A DNA stretch of 64,000 bases from Myxococcales bacterium (GTDB lineage Bacteria; Myxococcota; Bradymonadia; UBA7976; UBA1532). The stretch's first letter is position 1; each line of letters starts with the position of its first letter. The notes beneath the pieces are model-generated. The model was given only the letters and a program-made list of their open reading frames with translations. It was not told the DNA's origin and searched no databases. A program made the translations under genes and the position numbers. The stretch covers positions 1 through 64,000 of the forward strand of contig JACKDM010000002.1 in NCBI GenBank assembly GCA_020633515.1. The letters are read 5' to 3'. This document shows, in pieces, positions 38,412-49,800 of this stretch.

Positions 38412-38969
38412 GTGAACGCCGCCGCCCGAGCCGAGCCCGACGACCTCGCGCCCCCGCGCCCGGCCTTCGCCGACATCTACCGCGGCCACTTCCGCCTCGT
38501 CTGGAGCACCCTCGCCCGCCTCGGCGTGCGCCCCGCCGAGCTCGAAGACGCCACGCAGGAAGTGTTCGTGATCGTGCACCGCCGCCTCGACGACTACGAC
38601 CCCGCCCGGCCGATCCGCCCCTGGCTGCTCGGCATCACCTACCGCGTCGCCACCGCCGAGCGCCGCCGCGCGCGCCACCGCCGCGAGCAGCTCTGCGACG
38701 ACCACCGCCTCGACGGCGTCGACCGCGCCACCCCCGAGGCCGAAGCCATCGCGCGCCGCCGCGCGATCCTCATCCACCGCGCGCTCGACACGCTCGACCC
38801 CGAGCGCCGCGCGGTCTTCGTCATGCACGAGATGGAAGCGATCGGCTGCCCCGAGATCGCGGAAGCCTTCGGCATACCGCTCAACACCGTCTACTCGCGG
38901 CTGCGGGTGGCGCGCGAGCGGTTCCGCCGGGCGTGGGAGGCGCTGCGCGCCGAGGGAGGGACGCCATGA
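38412..38969 (+). CDS. ECF sigma-70 factor
   Basis: A 185-residue ECF sigma factor. Region 2 (about 20-90) contains YRGHFRLVWSTLARLGV and AEDATQEVF-like ELEDATQEVFVIVHRRLDDY; region 4 (about 120-175) contains LDTLDPERRAVFVMHEMEAI and the helix-turn-helix AEAFGIPLNTVYSRLRVARE. I prefer the GTG at 38412 because a promoter motif lies immediately upstream and the preceding gene ends at 38352; an in-frame GTG at 38340 would place that promoter inside the gene. It overlaps the next gene by 4 bases (ATGA). It probably drives its own promoter and that of the Cys-rich lipoprotein at 42244. Confidence 0.92.
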   Translation: MNAAARAEPDDLAPPRPAFADIYRGHFRLVWSTLARLGVRPAELEDATQEVFVIVHRRLDDYDPARPIRPWLLGITYRVATAERRRARHRREQLCDDHRLDGVDRATPEAEAIARRRAILIHRALDTLDPERRAVFVMHEMEAIGCPEIAEAFGIPLNTVYSRLRVARERFRRAWEALRAEGGTP

Positions 38970-40444
38970 GCACGCACGCCGACGACCCCTGGCGCGACGA
39001 CGAGCTCGACGCCGCCTTCGCCGCCGAGCGCGGCTGGTGCGCCCCGCCGCCCGGCGCCGAGGACCGCGTCTTCGCGGCCGTGCTCGCGGCCGCCACCTTC
39101 GGCGCCGCGGCGGCGACCGCGCGCCGCGGCGGTGACGAGCGGCGCGGCGTCGGCGAGCGGCGCGGGCGCGAGCGCGGCGATGACGCGCGGCGCGGGCGCG
39201 ACGAGCGGCGTGGCGAGCGGCGCGGGCGTGACCGGCGCGGCGAGCGCGACCGGCGCGGCGATGACGAGCGGCGTCGGCGTGACCGGCATGGCGACCGCCA
39301 CCGCCGCGGCCACCGGCGCCGCCACCGCGACCGCGATCCACGCGCGCGCCACGCCGTGGCCGGCGCGGGCGCCGCGACCGCGGGCGCCGTCGTCGCGACC
39401 GGCTGGTTCAAGGTCGTCGTCCTCACCGCGATCCTCGGCGGCGGCCGCGCCGCGGTCGTCGGGACCACCAGCGGCGACCCGCCGAGCGCGCCTGTGAGCG
39501 CCGTCGCCGACGCGCGCGCCCGCGCCGCCGCGGCGCCTGCCCGGCCCGAGCGCGGCGGCGCCGCCGCGCGCGCGCCCGCCGTCGCGAAGCAGCGACGGCC
39601 GGTGGGATCACCGCCGCGGATGCCATCGCCGCGCAGGCCGCCGGCGCCGATGACACCCCCACGGGCTCGACCATCAGCGCGCCGATGATCGCGGGTGACG
39701 ATGCCATGCCCGGCGATGCCCTCGACGCGCGCGCCGCCGCCGCTGACGACGCCCGCGGCGTGGAGGGCGTCGCTGCCGCCGGCGCCGGTGGCCCGGAGCG
39801 GAGCGCGCGCGTCGTCCCCCGGTCGCGCCGGGGGATGCCATCGCGGCGGGCGCATCGCGGCGGGTGAAGCCATCGCGGCGGGTGAAGCCATCGCGGCGGG
39901 TGAAGCCATCGCGGCGGGTGAAGCCATCGCGGCGGGTGAAGCCATCGCGGCGGGTGAAGCCATCGCGGCGGGTGAAGCCATCGCGGCGGTGGATGCCGCG
40001 CGGCGGGTGAAGCCACGGCGCGAAGAAGCCACCGCAGCCCGTGATGGCATGGCACATGAGGCGGCCGCGGCGGGTGATGCCATCGCGGCCCACGCCACCC
40101 CCGCCCGCGCCGCTGCTCCCCGCGCGAGCGGCGTGCCCACCGCCGCCGCCGCGCCGGCGCTCCGCCTCGACGAAGCGCTCGCCGCCGAGGCCGCGCTGCT
40201 CACCGAGGCTCGCCGCCACCTCGCCGCGGGTGACACCGACGCCGCGCTCCGCGTCGCCGAAGATCACCGCCGCCATTTCGCCCGCGGCCGCCTCGCCGAA
40301 GAGCGCGAAGTCATCGCCATCCACGCGCTCTGGCGCGCCGGCCGGGTCGAAGGCGCCCGCGCCCGCGCCGCCGAGTTCGCCGCGCGCTTCCCCCGCAGCC
40401 CGCACCGCGCCGCGCTCGCGCCGCTCGGGGCGAGCCCCCGGTGA
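38966..40444 (+). pseudogene. sigma-linked repeat-rich membrane/TPR protein, frame-interrupted
   Basis: It starts with ATGA overlapping the sigma stop. The N-terminal 50 residues (DDPWRDDELDAAFAAERGW) are followed by Ala/Gly/Thr-rich sequence that makes sense only when the frame changes (about 39120-39340), then a membrane helix (TGWFKVVVLTAILGGG). Another shift leads through 18-bp repeats encoding IAAGEA to a C-terminal helical domain (EARRHLAAGDTDAALRVAED, then EEREVIAIHALWRAGRVEGA) of the type seen in TPR partners of myxobacterial ECF sigma factors. It may act as the membrane anti-sigma or sensor. The number of shifts makes pseudogene or sequence error possible. Confidence 0.6.
39837..39994. 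repeat. 18-bp tandem repeats in the sigma-linked gene
   Basis: Six exact 18-bp units (GCCATCGCGGCGGGTGAA) lie at 39869-39976, flanked by degenerate copies of 15, 17 and 18 bases. In frame they encode IAAGEA. The 15- and 17-base copies at the left edge are where the reading frame changes. Confidence 0.92.
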
Positions 40445-42101
40445 GGCACCGCCCGTCGATCGATCGGTCATTCGGACGCGCTCTCGGTGACCGGTCGATC
40501 GCCGCCCGCCGCCCGACCGCCGCGCGCGCCCGGCTCGCGCTCCCCGCGCTCCTCCCCGCGCTCCTCCCCGCGCTCCTCCCCGCGCTCCTCCCCGCGCTCC
40601 TCCCCGCGCTCCTCACCGCACCGCTCGCCGGCTGCGTCGTCGACGTCGACCTCGGCCGCTCGCCCGACGCGACGACGCGGCCCGACGAAGACCCGGCGCC
40701 CGAGCCGGACCCGGAGCCCGAGCCCGACCCGGACGCCGAGCGCGACCCCGACCTCGACGCGACGCCACGCGATGCCACGCCACCCGATGCCACCCCGCCG
40801 GATGCCACCCCATCGGATGCCACGCCACCGGACGCCACGCCGCCGGATGCCATCGCGCCCGACGCCACGAGCGACGAAGGCACCCCCGACGCCGCGCCGC
40901 CCGACGCCGGCCCCGACCCGCTGCGCTGCGCAGACTGCGCCGCCGCGCTCGCCGATCGCGTCGCCGCCTGCCCGGCCTTCCCCGACTGCGGCGTCGGCGC
41001 CGCCGCGCTCGACCTCTGCCTCGTCGACGCCTGCGGCCTGCCCCCCGCCGACGACTGCGCGCTCTGCCCCGCCCGCACCGAGCGCTTCGTCATCGCCTGC
41101 CGCGCGGTCGCCGAGCCCGGTCTCTGCGAGCGGGTCGGCCTCCTCGCGCTCGACGACTGCGCCACCCGCTGCGCCGAGGATCGCTGCCGCGCCTGCCTCG
41201 AGGCCACCCTCCCCCCCGCGCCGTGCGCCGGGCTCGCCCCCGATCGCTGCGCCGCCGGGCTGCGCGAGCGCGCCGCGGCCTGCGCCGAGGTCTGCGACGC
41301 CGACGCGCTCCTCACCTGCGTCGACCGCGCCGGCGCGCGCCACCGCCTCTGCGACGACCGCGTCGCCGAGTGCGGCGCCGCGCTCGATCTGCACCTGCGC
41401 GCCTGCCGCGTCGCCGGGGCCGAGGGCGACTGCGCCGGCGCTGCCCGCCGCAGCGCGCCGCCGAGCAGACGAGCTGCGTCGCGCTCGGCGTCGTCCCCGC
41501 CGCCGCCTGCGCCGGGCGCGACGAAGCGCTGGGGCTCGGCTGCGAGGCGCGCTGCGCCGGCGACGTCGTCACCGCCTGCGAGGCGGGCGGCCGGGTCACC
41601 GCGCAGAGCTGCCTCGCCGCCGCCGGGCCCGAGTGCGTCGCCCTCGGCGAGCTCGTCGCCGCGCAGTGCCTCACCGCCGCCGGCGTCGCGGTGCAGCCGT
41701 GTGATGACTGCGTCACCCGCGCGCTCGCCGCCGCCCCCGCCTGCGCCGACGCGCCCGAGGCGTGCCTCGCGAGCATCGAGGAGCGCTGGACCCGCTGCCT
41801 CGGCGCCTGCGGCGCGCGCGGATCGGGCGGCGGCTGCCTCGCCTGCGGCCTCGACGCCGATCGCGCCCTCGGCCGCTGCCTCGTGCAAGGCGGCCTCCCC
41901 GCGCGCTGCTTCGTCGCCCGCGCGCTCGCCGAGGCCGAGTGCCTCGGCCGCTGCGGTGACATCCGCCCCGACGCGCTCCCCTGCGACCTGCGGGTGCAGC
42001 TCCTCGGCGATCGCTGCCGCGCCGCGGAGCCCCTCGATCCCACCTGCGCCGCCGCCGCCGTCCGCCTCGGCGATGCCTGCCGCTGGCGCCGCGGCGAGTG
42101 A
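40441..42101 (+). CDS. Cys-rich lipoprotein, frame-interrupted near 41450
   Basis: GTG 40441 overlaps the previous stop (GTGA), so this is the third gene of the ECF operon. A long basic N-terminus leads into a hydrophobic segment built from six PALL repeats that ends in a lipobox (LAGC). A linker with PEPDPEPEP and seven DATPPDA-like repeats follows. The rest has about 50 Cys residues in pairs and quartets (CADCAAALADRVAACPAFPD, later CDDCVTRAL), suggesting a chain of small disulfide-bonded helical modules. From about 41450 to 42101 the same kind of sequence continues in another frame. A surface or periplasmic structural role is an inference. Confidence 0.65.
40540..40614. repeat. 12-bp repeats that form a signal-peptide core
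   Basis: About 6.25 copies of a 12-bp unit (CTCCCCGCGCTC) encode repeated Leu-Pro-Ala-Leu. They make up almost the entire hydrophobic core of the lipoprotein signal sequence in gene 40441-42101. Copy-number change would keep the frame and alter signal length. Confidence 0.92.
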
Positions 42102-42155
42102 GGGCCCGGCAGACGATCCCGACCGCGGATGGCCCCGAAAAAGTGCGCGCCGCGA

Positions 42156-42184
42156 TGACGGATCGCCGGGCCTGCCCGCAATAC
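42156..42184 (+). promoter_or_regulatory. ECF-type promoter of the Cys-rich hairpin lipoprotein (copy 2)
   Basis: TGACGGA at 42156-42162, 15 bases, then GCAATAC at 42178-42184, the same words and spacing as at 38377-38405. The predicted start near 42191 leaves a leader of about 50 bases before ATG 42244, which has AGGGAGGA just upstream. Confidence 0.6.
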
Positions 42185-42243
42185 TCACCCGAACCGCCGA
42201 CGCGGTGTCCCCGGAACCGAGAGACGAACCCCAGGGAGGACCC

Positions 42244-44194
<1,951 letters not shown>

Positions 44195-44421
44195 TCTCAT
44201 CCGGCGGATGACATCGCGCCTCGCCGTGATGCCATCCGCCGCGATCTGCCTCCCCCTCCCATCGTAGATGCCATCACCGATGCCATCACCGATGCCATAC
44301 CCCGGTCCCACCCGATGCCATCGACCCGGCCGCTCCGGCCGGGCCTTCTCACCGCCCGGTGCAACCGCCCGCCCCCCTCGCTGAATCGGCTCTCCAGGCG
44401 CAACCCCGTCCTGGAGGCCCG

Positions 44422-46686
44422 ATGCTCGCCGAGTCCGATCGCCGCCTGCTCCCGCTGCTCCCGCTCGTGTATGTCGCCTGGGCCGACGGCGAGCTGACCC
44501 CCGACGAGGCCGCGCTCGTGCGCGCCGTCGGCCAGCGGCTCGGGGCGCCCGACGCCGCGCTCGACCGCTGGCTCGACCCCGACGCGCCGCCGGACGCCGA
44601 CGCGCTCGGGCGGCTCGCGCGCTGGCTCGGGGCGGCGGCGGGTGAGGTCGGCGAGGCGGGTGATCTCGCCGAGCTCGGGCTCGCGCTCGCCGCCGCGCAC
44701 GGGGTCGAGGGCGCGGGGCACGCCGACGCGGTGCGCGAGGTCGCCGGCAAGCTCGGGCTGCGCGGCGCGGCCGACGCGGTCGGTGAGCTGCGGCCGCCGC
44801 CGCGGGTCGAGGGTTTCGGTGAGATCGAAGCGCCGAGCTTCGACCCGGCGCCGCTGACCGCGTGGCTCGAAGCGGCGCACCCGGCGGATCGCGCGGCGGT
44901 GCGGGCGCTGATCGCCGAGCCCGACTTCACCCATCGCTACGATGTGCCGATCGAGGCGCAGCGCGCGCAGGTGACGGCGTGGCTCGGCCGGGTCGCGGCG
45001 GCGGGGATCGGGCGGCGGGCGTTCCCCCAGGTCGAGCCCGACGGCGCGCTCGGGCGCTTCGTCGCGGCGTTCGAGACGCTCGCGTTCTTCGATCTCGGGC
45101 TCACCATCAAGTGCGGGGTGCAGTTCGGCCTCTTCGGCGGCAGCATCGCCGCGCTCGGGACCGCGAAGCACCACGCGCGGCTCGAAGCGGTCGCCGATCT
45201 GTCGCTGCCGGGCTGCTTCGCGATGACCGAGCGGGGGCATGGATCGAACGTGCGCGCGCTCGAGACGACGGCGACCTGGGACGGCGAGACCGGCGAGTTC
45301 GTGGTGCACACGCCGCACGACGGCGCGCGCAAGGAGTGGATCGGCAACGCGGCGCGCGATGGGCGCATGGCGACGGTGTTTGCGCAGCTCGTGGTGGGCG
45401 AGGCGCACCATGGCGTGCACGCGCTGCTGGTGCCGATCCGCGACGACGCGGGGCGGCTCTGCCCCGGCGTGCGGATCGCCGACTGCGGGCCGAAGATGGG
45501 GCTCGACGGGGTCGACAACGGGCAGATCTGGTTCGACCGGGTGCGGGTGCCGCGCGAGAACCTGCTCGATCGCTTCGCGCAGGTCGACGCCGAGGGGCGC
45601 TACCACAGCGAGATCCAGAGCGCGGGCAAGCGCTTCTTCACGATGGTCGGCACGCTGGTCGGCGGGCGGGTGTGCATCGCGGGGGCGGCGGTGAGCGTCG
45701 CCAAGGTCGCGCTCGCGATCGCGGTGCGCTACGGCGCGCGGCGGCGGCAGTTCGGGCCCAAGGGCGCCGAGGAGGTGCTCATCCTCGACCACCCGGCGCA
45801 TCAGCGGCGGCTGCTGCCGCGGCTGGCGCGCACCTACGCGCTCGCCTGCGCGCAGCAGGTGCTCGCCGAGAAGTTCGTCAGCCACGACCCCGAGGCGCAG
45901 CGCGACGTCGAGGCGCTCGCGGCCGGGCTCAAGGCGATCGCGACGTGGCACGCGACCGACACGGTGCAGGCGGCGCGCGAGTGCTGCGGCGGGCAGGGCT
46001 ACGCGGCGCGCAACCGCTTCGCGGCGCTCAAGGCCGACAGCGACGTCTTCGCGACCTTCGAGGGCGACAACACGGTGCTGCTCCAGCTCGTCGCCCGCTC
46101 GCTGCTCACCGAGTTCCAGAGCCAGTTCGCCGACTCGCGGGTCTACAAGCTCGTGCGCTACCTCGCCGGCCGGGCGGCGACGGCGGCGTTCGACCGCAAC
46201 CCGCTCGTCGCCGGGCGCACCGGCTCGAAGCACCTGCGCGACGATGACTGGCAGCGCACCGTGATCGAGGCGCGGCAGGCCGATCTGACCGACTCGCTCA
46301 GCCGCCGGCTGCGGCGCCGGCTCGGCGAGGGCATGGATCCGTTCGTCGCGCTCGGCGAGCTGCAGAACCACATGCTCGCGCTCGCCCGCGCCTGGGTCGA
46401 GGCGGTGGTGCTGCGCGCGCTGCGGGCGGCGGTCGCGCGCTGCGAGGGCCCGGAGCGGGCGGTGCTCGACGACCTCGCCGATCTGCACGCGCTCTCGGTG
46501 ATCGAGGCCGATCTGAGCTGGTTCCAGGAGAACGGCTACCTCGACGGCGGCAAGGCGCGCGCGGTGCGCGACGAGGTCGAGGCGCTCTGCGCGGCGCTGC
46601 GGCCGCACGCGGTCGCGCTCGTCGACGCCTTCGCCATCCCCGACAAGTGCCTCGCGCCGATCGCGCTCGCCGGCGAGGCGGGCTGA
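44422..46686 (+). CDS. TerB-like domain fused to acyl-CoA oxidase/dehydrogenase
   Basis: A 754-residue protein. Residues 1 to about 115 resemble TerB (LVYVAWADGELTPDEAALVR), a small helical domain. The remainder is an acyl-CoA oxidase-like flavoenzyme: FAMTERGHGSNVRALETTAT and KEWIGNAARDG for FAD and acyl-CoA binding, RRQFGP, CCGGQGYAARNRF, and the expected catalytic Glu in FEGDN (about 545). It would oxidise acyl-CoA at the alpha-beta bond, passing electrons to oxygen or a carrier. The ATG at 44422 has GGAGG upstream. The TerB-like fusion is unusual and may regulate or localise the enzyme. Confidence 0.88.
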   Translation: MLAESDRRLLPLLPLVYVAWADGELTPDEAALVRAVGQRLGAPDAALDRWLDPDAPPDADALGRLARWLGAAAGEVGEAGDLAELGLALAAAHGVEGAGHADAVREVAGKLGLRGAADAVGELRPPPRVEGFGEIEAPSFDPAPLTAWLEAAHPADRAAVRALIAEPDFTHRYDVPIEAQRAQVTAWLGRVAAAGIGRRAFPQVEPDGALGRFVAAFETLAFFDLGLTIKCGVQFGLFGGSIAALGTAKHHARLEAVADLSLPGCFAMTERGHGSNVRALETTATWDGETGEFVVHTPHDGARKEWIGNAARDGRMATVFAQLVVGEAHHGVHALLVPIRDDAGRLCPGVRIADCGPKMGLDGVDNGQIWFDRVRVPRENLLDRFAQVDAEGRYHSEIQSAGKRFFTMVGTLVGGRVCIAGAAVSVAKVALAIAVRYGARRRQFGPKGAEEVLILDHPAHQRRLLPRLARTYALACAQQVLAEKFVSHDPEAQRDVEALAAGLKAIATWHATDTVQAARECCGGQGYAARNRFAALKADSDVFATFEGDNTVLLQLVARSLLTEFQSQFADSRVYKLVRYLAGRAATAAFDRNPLVAGRTGSKHLRDDDWQRTVIEARQADLTDSLSRRLRRRLGEGMDPFVALGELQNHMLALARAWVEAVVLRALRAAVARCEGPERAVLDDLADLHALSVIEADLSWFQENGYLDGGKARAVRDEVEALCAALRPHAVALVDAFAIPDKCLAPIALAGEAG

Positions 46687-46732
46687 CGCCGGCTCCGTAC
46701 GGAGAACCACCCAATCACGCGCCGGTCGGTTT

Positions 46733-46762
46733 TTGCCCGCCGATCGGGCGACGTGCTACGGT
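46733..46762 (+). promoter_or_regulatory. promoter of the kinase-like gene
   Basis: TTGCCC at 46733-46738, an 18-base spacer, then TACGGT at 46757-46762. The predicted transcript start near 46769 lies downstream of the in-frame ATG at 46753 and upstream of GTG 46819, so it supports GTG 46819 as the start. Confidence 0.5.
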
Positions 46763-46818
46763 CGTGCGTCCGGCGGCAGCAGGCCGGGCGTGACAACCCT
46801 GGTGAGAGGCGAGGCCAC

Positions 46819-49800
46819 GTGAACTACGACGAGGCCGATGGCGGGCGGGCGGCGGAGCTCGCCGGGCAGACGCTGGCCGGTCGCTATCGCGTCGAGAAGG
46901 CCATCGGCCGCGGGCCCCTGGGCACCGTCTACCGCGCAGAGGACACCGAGCACCGTAAACGGGTCGCCATCAAGGTCTTCGACGCCGAGATCGAGCCCGA
47001 CGGCGACGAGGCGCGGCGGCTGCTCGCCGATCTCGAGACCGCGTCCGGGTTGATGAACCCCCACCTCGTGCCGCCGCTCGACGCCGGGGTCACCGACAAG
47101 CGCCTCTTCGTCGTCGAACCCCTGCTCGCCGGGCAGAGCCTCGCCGACCGACTCGAACAGGAGGGGCCGCAGGCGCCGCTCGACGCGGTCCGCTACGCGC
47201 TCGAAGTCCTCGTCGCGCTCGATGCCTTGCATCGGCACCATATCCTCCACCTCGACCTCAAGCCGCAGAACCTCTTCGTCGTGCGCGACCCGCTCGGCAT
47301 GGAGCGGGTGCTCGTCGCCGGGGTCGGCCAGCAGCACGCGCTCGGCCTCGACGCGGCGCCGGCGCGCAGCGAGGGGCAGAGCCGGGCGACGGCGGCCTAC
47401 CTCGCGCCCGAGATCGTCAGCGGCAAGCCGCGCGACATGCGCACCGACCTCTACCAGCTCGGGCTCGTGCTCTACGAGGTGCTCACCGGCCGCCCGCCGT
47501 TCGACGGCGACCCGCCCGACGTGCTCGCCCGCCGCCATGTGCTCGAACGCCCGCCGAGCCCGCGCTTCGTGCGCGGCGACGACCAGATCCCCGACGCGCT
47601 CGACCTGATCGTGGTGCGCTGCCTCGAGAAGGTCGCCCGCAAGCGCTTCAGCTCGGCCGGTGAGATGACGAGCGCGCTCGAACAGGTCGCGCAGAAGGGC
47701 GCCGCGACCGCGGGCGGGGTGCGGTTCCGCGCCGCCGCGCTCGCCGCCGGCACCCGCCCGCCGGTCGAGGCCGAGCCGCCGCCGTTCGCCGACTTCGCCG
47801 ACGAGCCGCCGCCCGAGGGGCCGATCACCCGCCTCGACGTGCGCAAGCTCCTCGAGCCGGCGCCCAGGATCGACGCGCCGCCGCAGCTCAGCGAGACGCC
47901 CAAGGTCACCGCCGAAGACATCGCCGCGCTGCGCCGCCCGCGCCGCACGCCGCCGATCGGCTCGGCGGTGCCGCCCGCCGACGACGCGGCGCCGGCCGCC
48001 GACGCGGCGGCGATGACGCTCGTCGAGGGCGGGCGCACGCTCGTCGATCCGATCTACCGCCCGCCGCCGCGGCCCGCGCCGTCGGCGGTCGACGACGGCG
48101 AGGACGACACCGGCGCCTTCGACGGGAGCGCGTTCCCCGGCGCGGCGCTCGACGCGATCGAGGAGAACCCGCGCCGGATCGACACCCCGGCCGCGCGGGC
48201 GCCGACGATGCCGGTGGAGCTCGCCGGGCAGACGCACGCCGACGCGCGGCCCGCCGGGGTGCCGGTCGCCGCGCCCGAGAGCCGGCGATCGGGGCCGCTC
48301 GACGCCTGGCAGAAGCGGATCTCGGCGCCGCCGGCCGCCGCGCCCGTCGAGGCCGGCACCCGGCCCGACGACGCCAACGACCGCACCGACGAACACCTCC
48401 CGCTCGAAGACGAGCACTCGGCGCAGCGCACCATCGAGACGCCGTCGATCGCCGCCGCGCTCGCCGCGGCCGCCGGCGCCGACGCCGCCGAGACCGGCCC
48501 CGACCGCATGGGCGCCGCGCCGGCGGCCGCCGAGGACGACTGGTCGGTCGGCGAAGACCCCGAGGACACCCTCGACGGCATCGATCCGCGGCGGCCGAAG
48601 CCGGTGCTGCCGTTCGTCATCGCCGCGGTCGCGCTCGCTGCGGTCGCGCTGGTCTTCGTGCTGATCCCGAAGTCGACGCCCGAGGCGCCGGCGCGCCGAG
48701 GAGGAGACGACCCAGGTGACGATCGGCGGCGCGCGCCGTCGCAGCGCCGCCGACGCGCGCGCGGCGCCCGACGCCGCCGGTCCCCGACGCCGAAGCACCC
48801 GACGCGCGCGCGCCGCCGCCGACGCCCGACGCGCTGCACGCCGCCGCGACCGAGGCCTTCGACGCCCGCCGCTGGGCTCGGCGCCGACGACGCGCTCGCC
48901 GAGCGCCTCGCCGCCCGCTGCGCGCCGCCGCGCCGGCCGACACCCGCATCAACCGCCTCGCCGAGCGCAGCGCGCGGGAAGCGCTGCGCGACAGCCAGCA
49001 GGCGCTGCGGGCCGACGACCTCGCCGCCGCGCGCGCCGCCGCCGAGGCCGCGCGCTCGCGATCGCGCCCGCCGACGCCGAGGCCGGCGCCAGCTCGCCCG
49101 CATCGAGCGCCGCGCCGAGGCGCTCGCGAAGGCGCAGGCCGCCGCCGAGAAGGCCGCCGCCGACAAGGCCGCGCGCGAGGCCGCCCGGATCGCCGCCGCG
49201 GAGAAGGCCGCCGCCGAGAAGGCCGCGCGCGCGAGGCCGCGAAGCGCGCCGCCGCCGAGCAGCGCGCCGCCGAGAAGGCCGCCGCCGCGGCGAAGGCCGC
49301 CGCCGAGAAGGCCGAGCGCGACGCCGCCAAGGCCGCCGCCGCGGAGAAGGCCGCCGCCGAAGGCCGAGCGCGACGCGGCGCGCAGGTCGAGAGGCCGCCG
49401 CGGAGAAGGCCGCCGCCGAGAAGGCCGAGCGCGACGCCGCCGCGCGCGGCCACCGCCCGCCGCCGTGCCCGTCGCCGCCACCGCCGCCGCGCTCACCGGC
49501 TCGGCGACCCCGGCAGCCGATCCCGACGCCGCCGCCCGCCGCCGCGAGGCGCGCGCCCGCGAAGAGGCCGACGCCGCCCGCCGCCAGCAGTCCGAAGCCG
49601 AGGCCGCCGCCCGCCGCGAGGCCGCCGAGCAGGCCGCCACCGAGAAGCGCAAGGCCGAGCGCGAGCAGCGCCGCGCCGAGGTCAAGGCCGCGCTCGACCG
49701 GGGCCGCGAGCAGGTCGCCGCCGCGCAGTGGGACGCCGCCCGCGCCGCGTTCCAGGACGCGCTCGCCCGCGAGCCCGGCAACGCCGCCGCCCACGCCGGC

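Noticed and set aside
39837..39994. CRISPR-like array
   Set aside because: The 18-bp units are directly adjacent without spacers, encode IAAGEA in frame, and no cas genes occur in the window.
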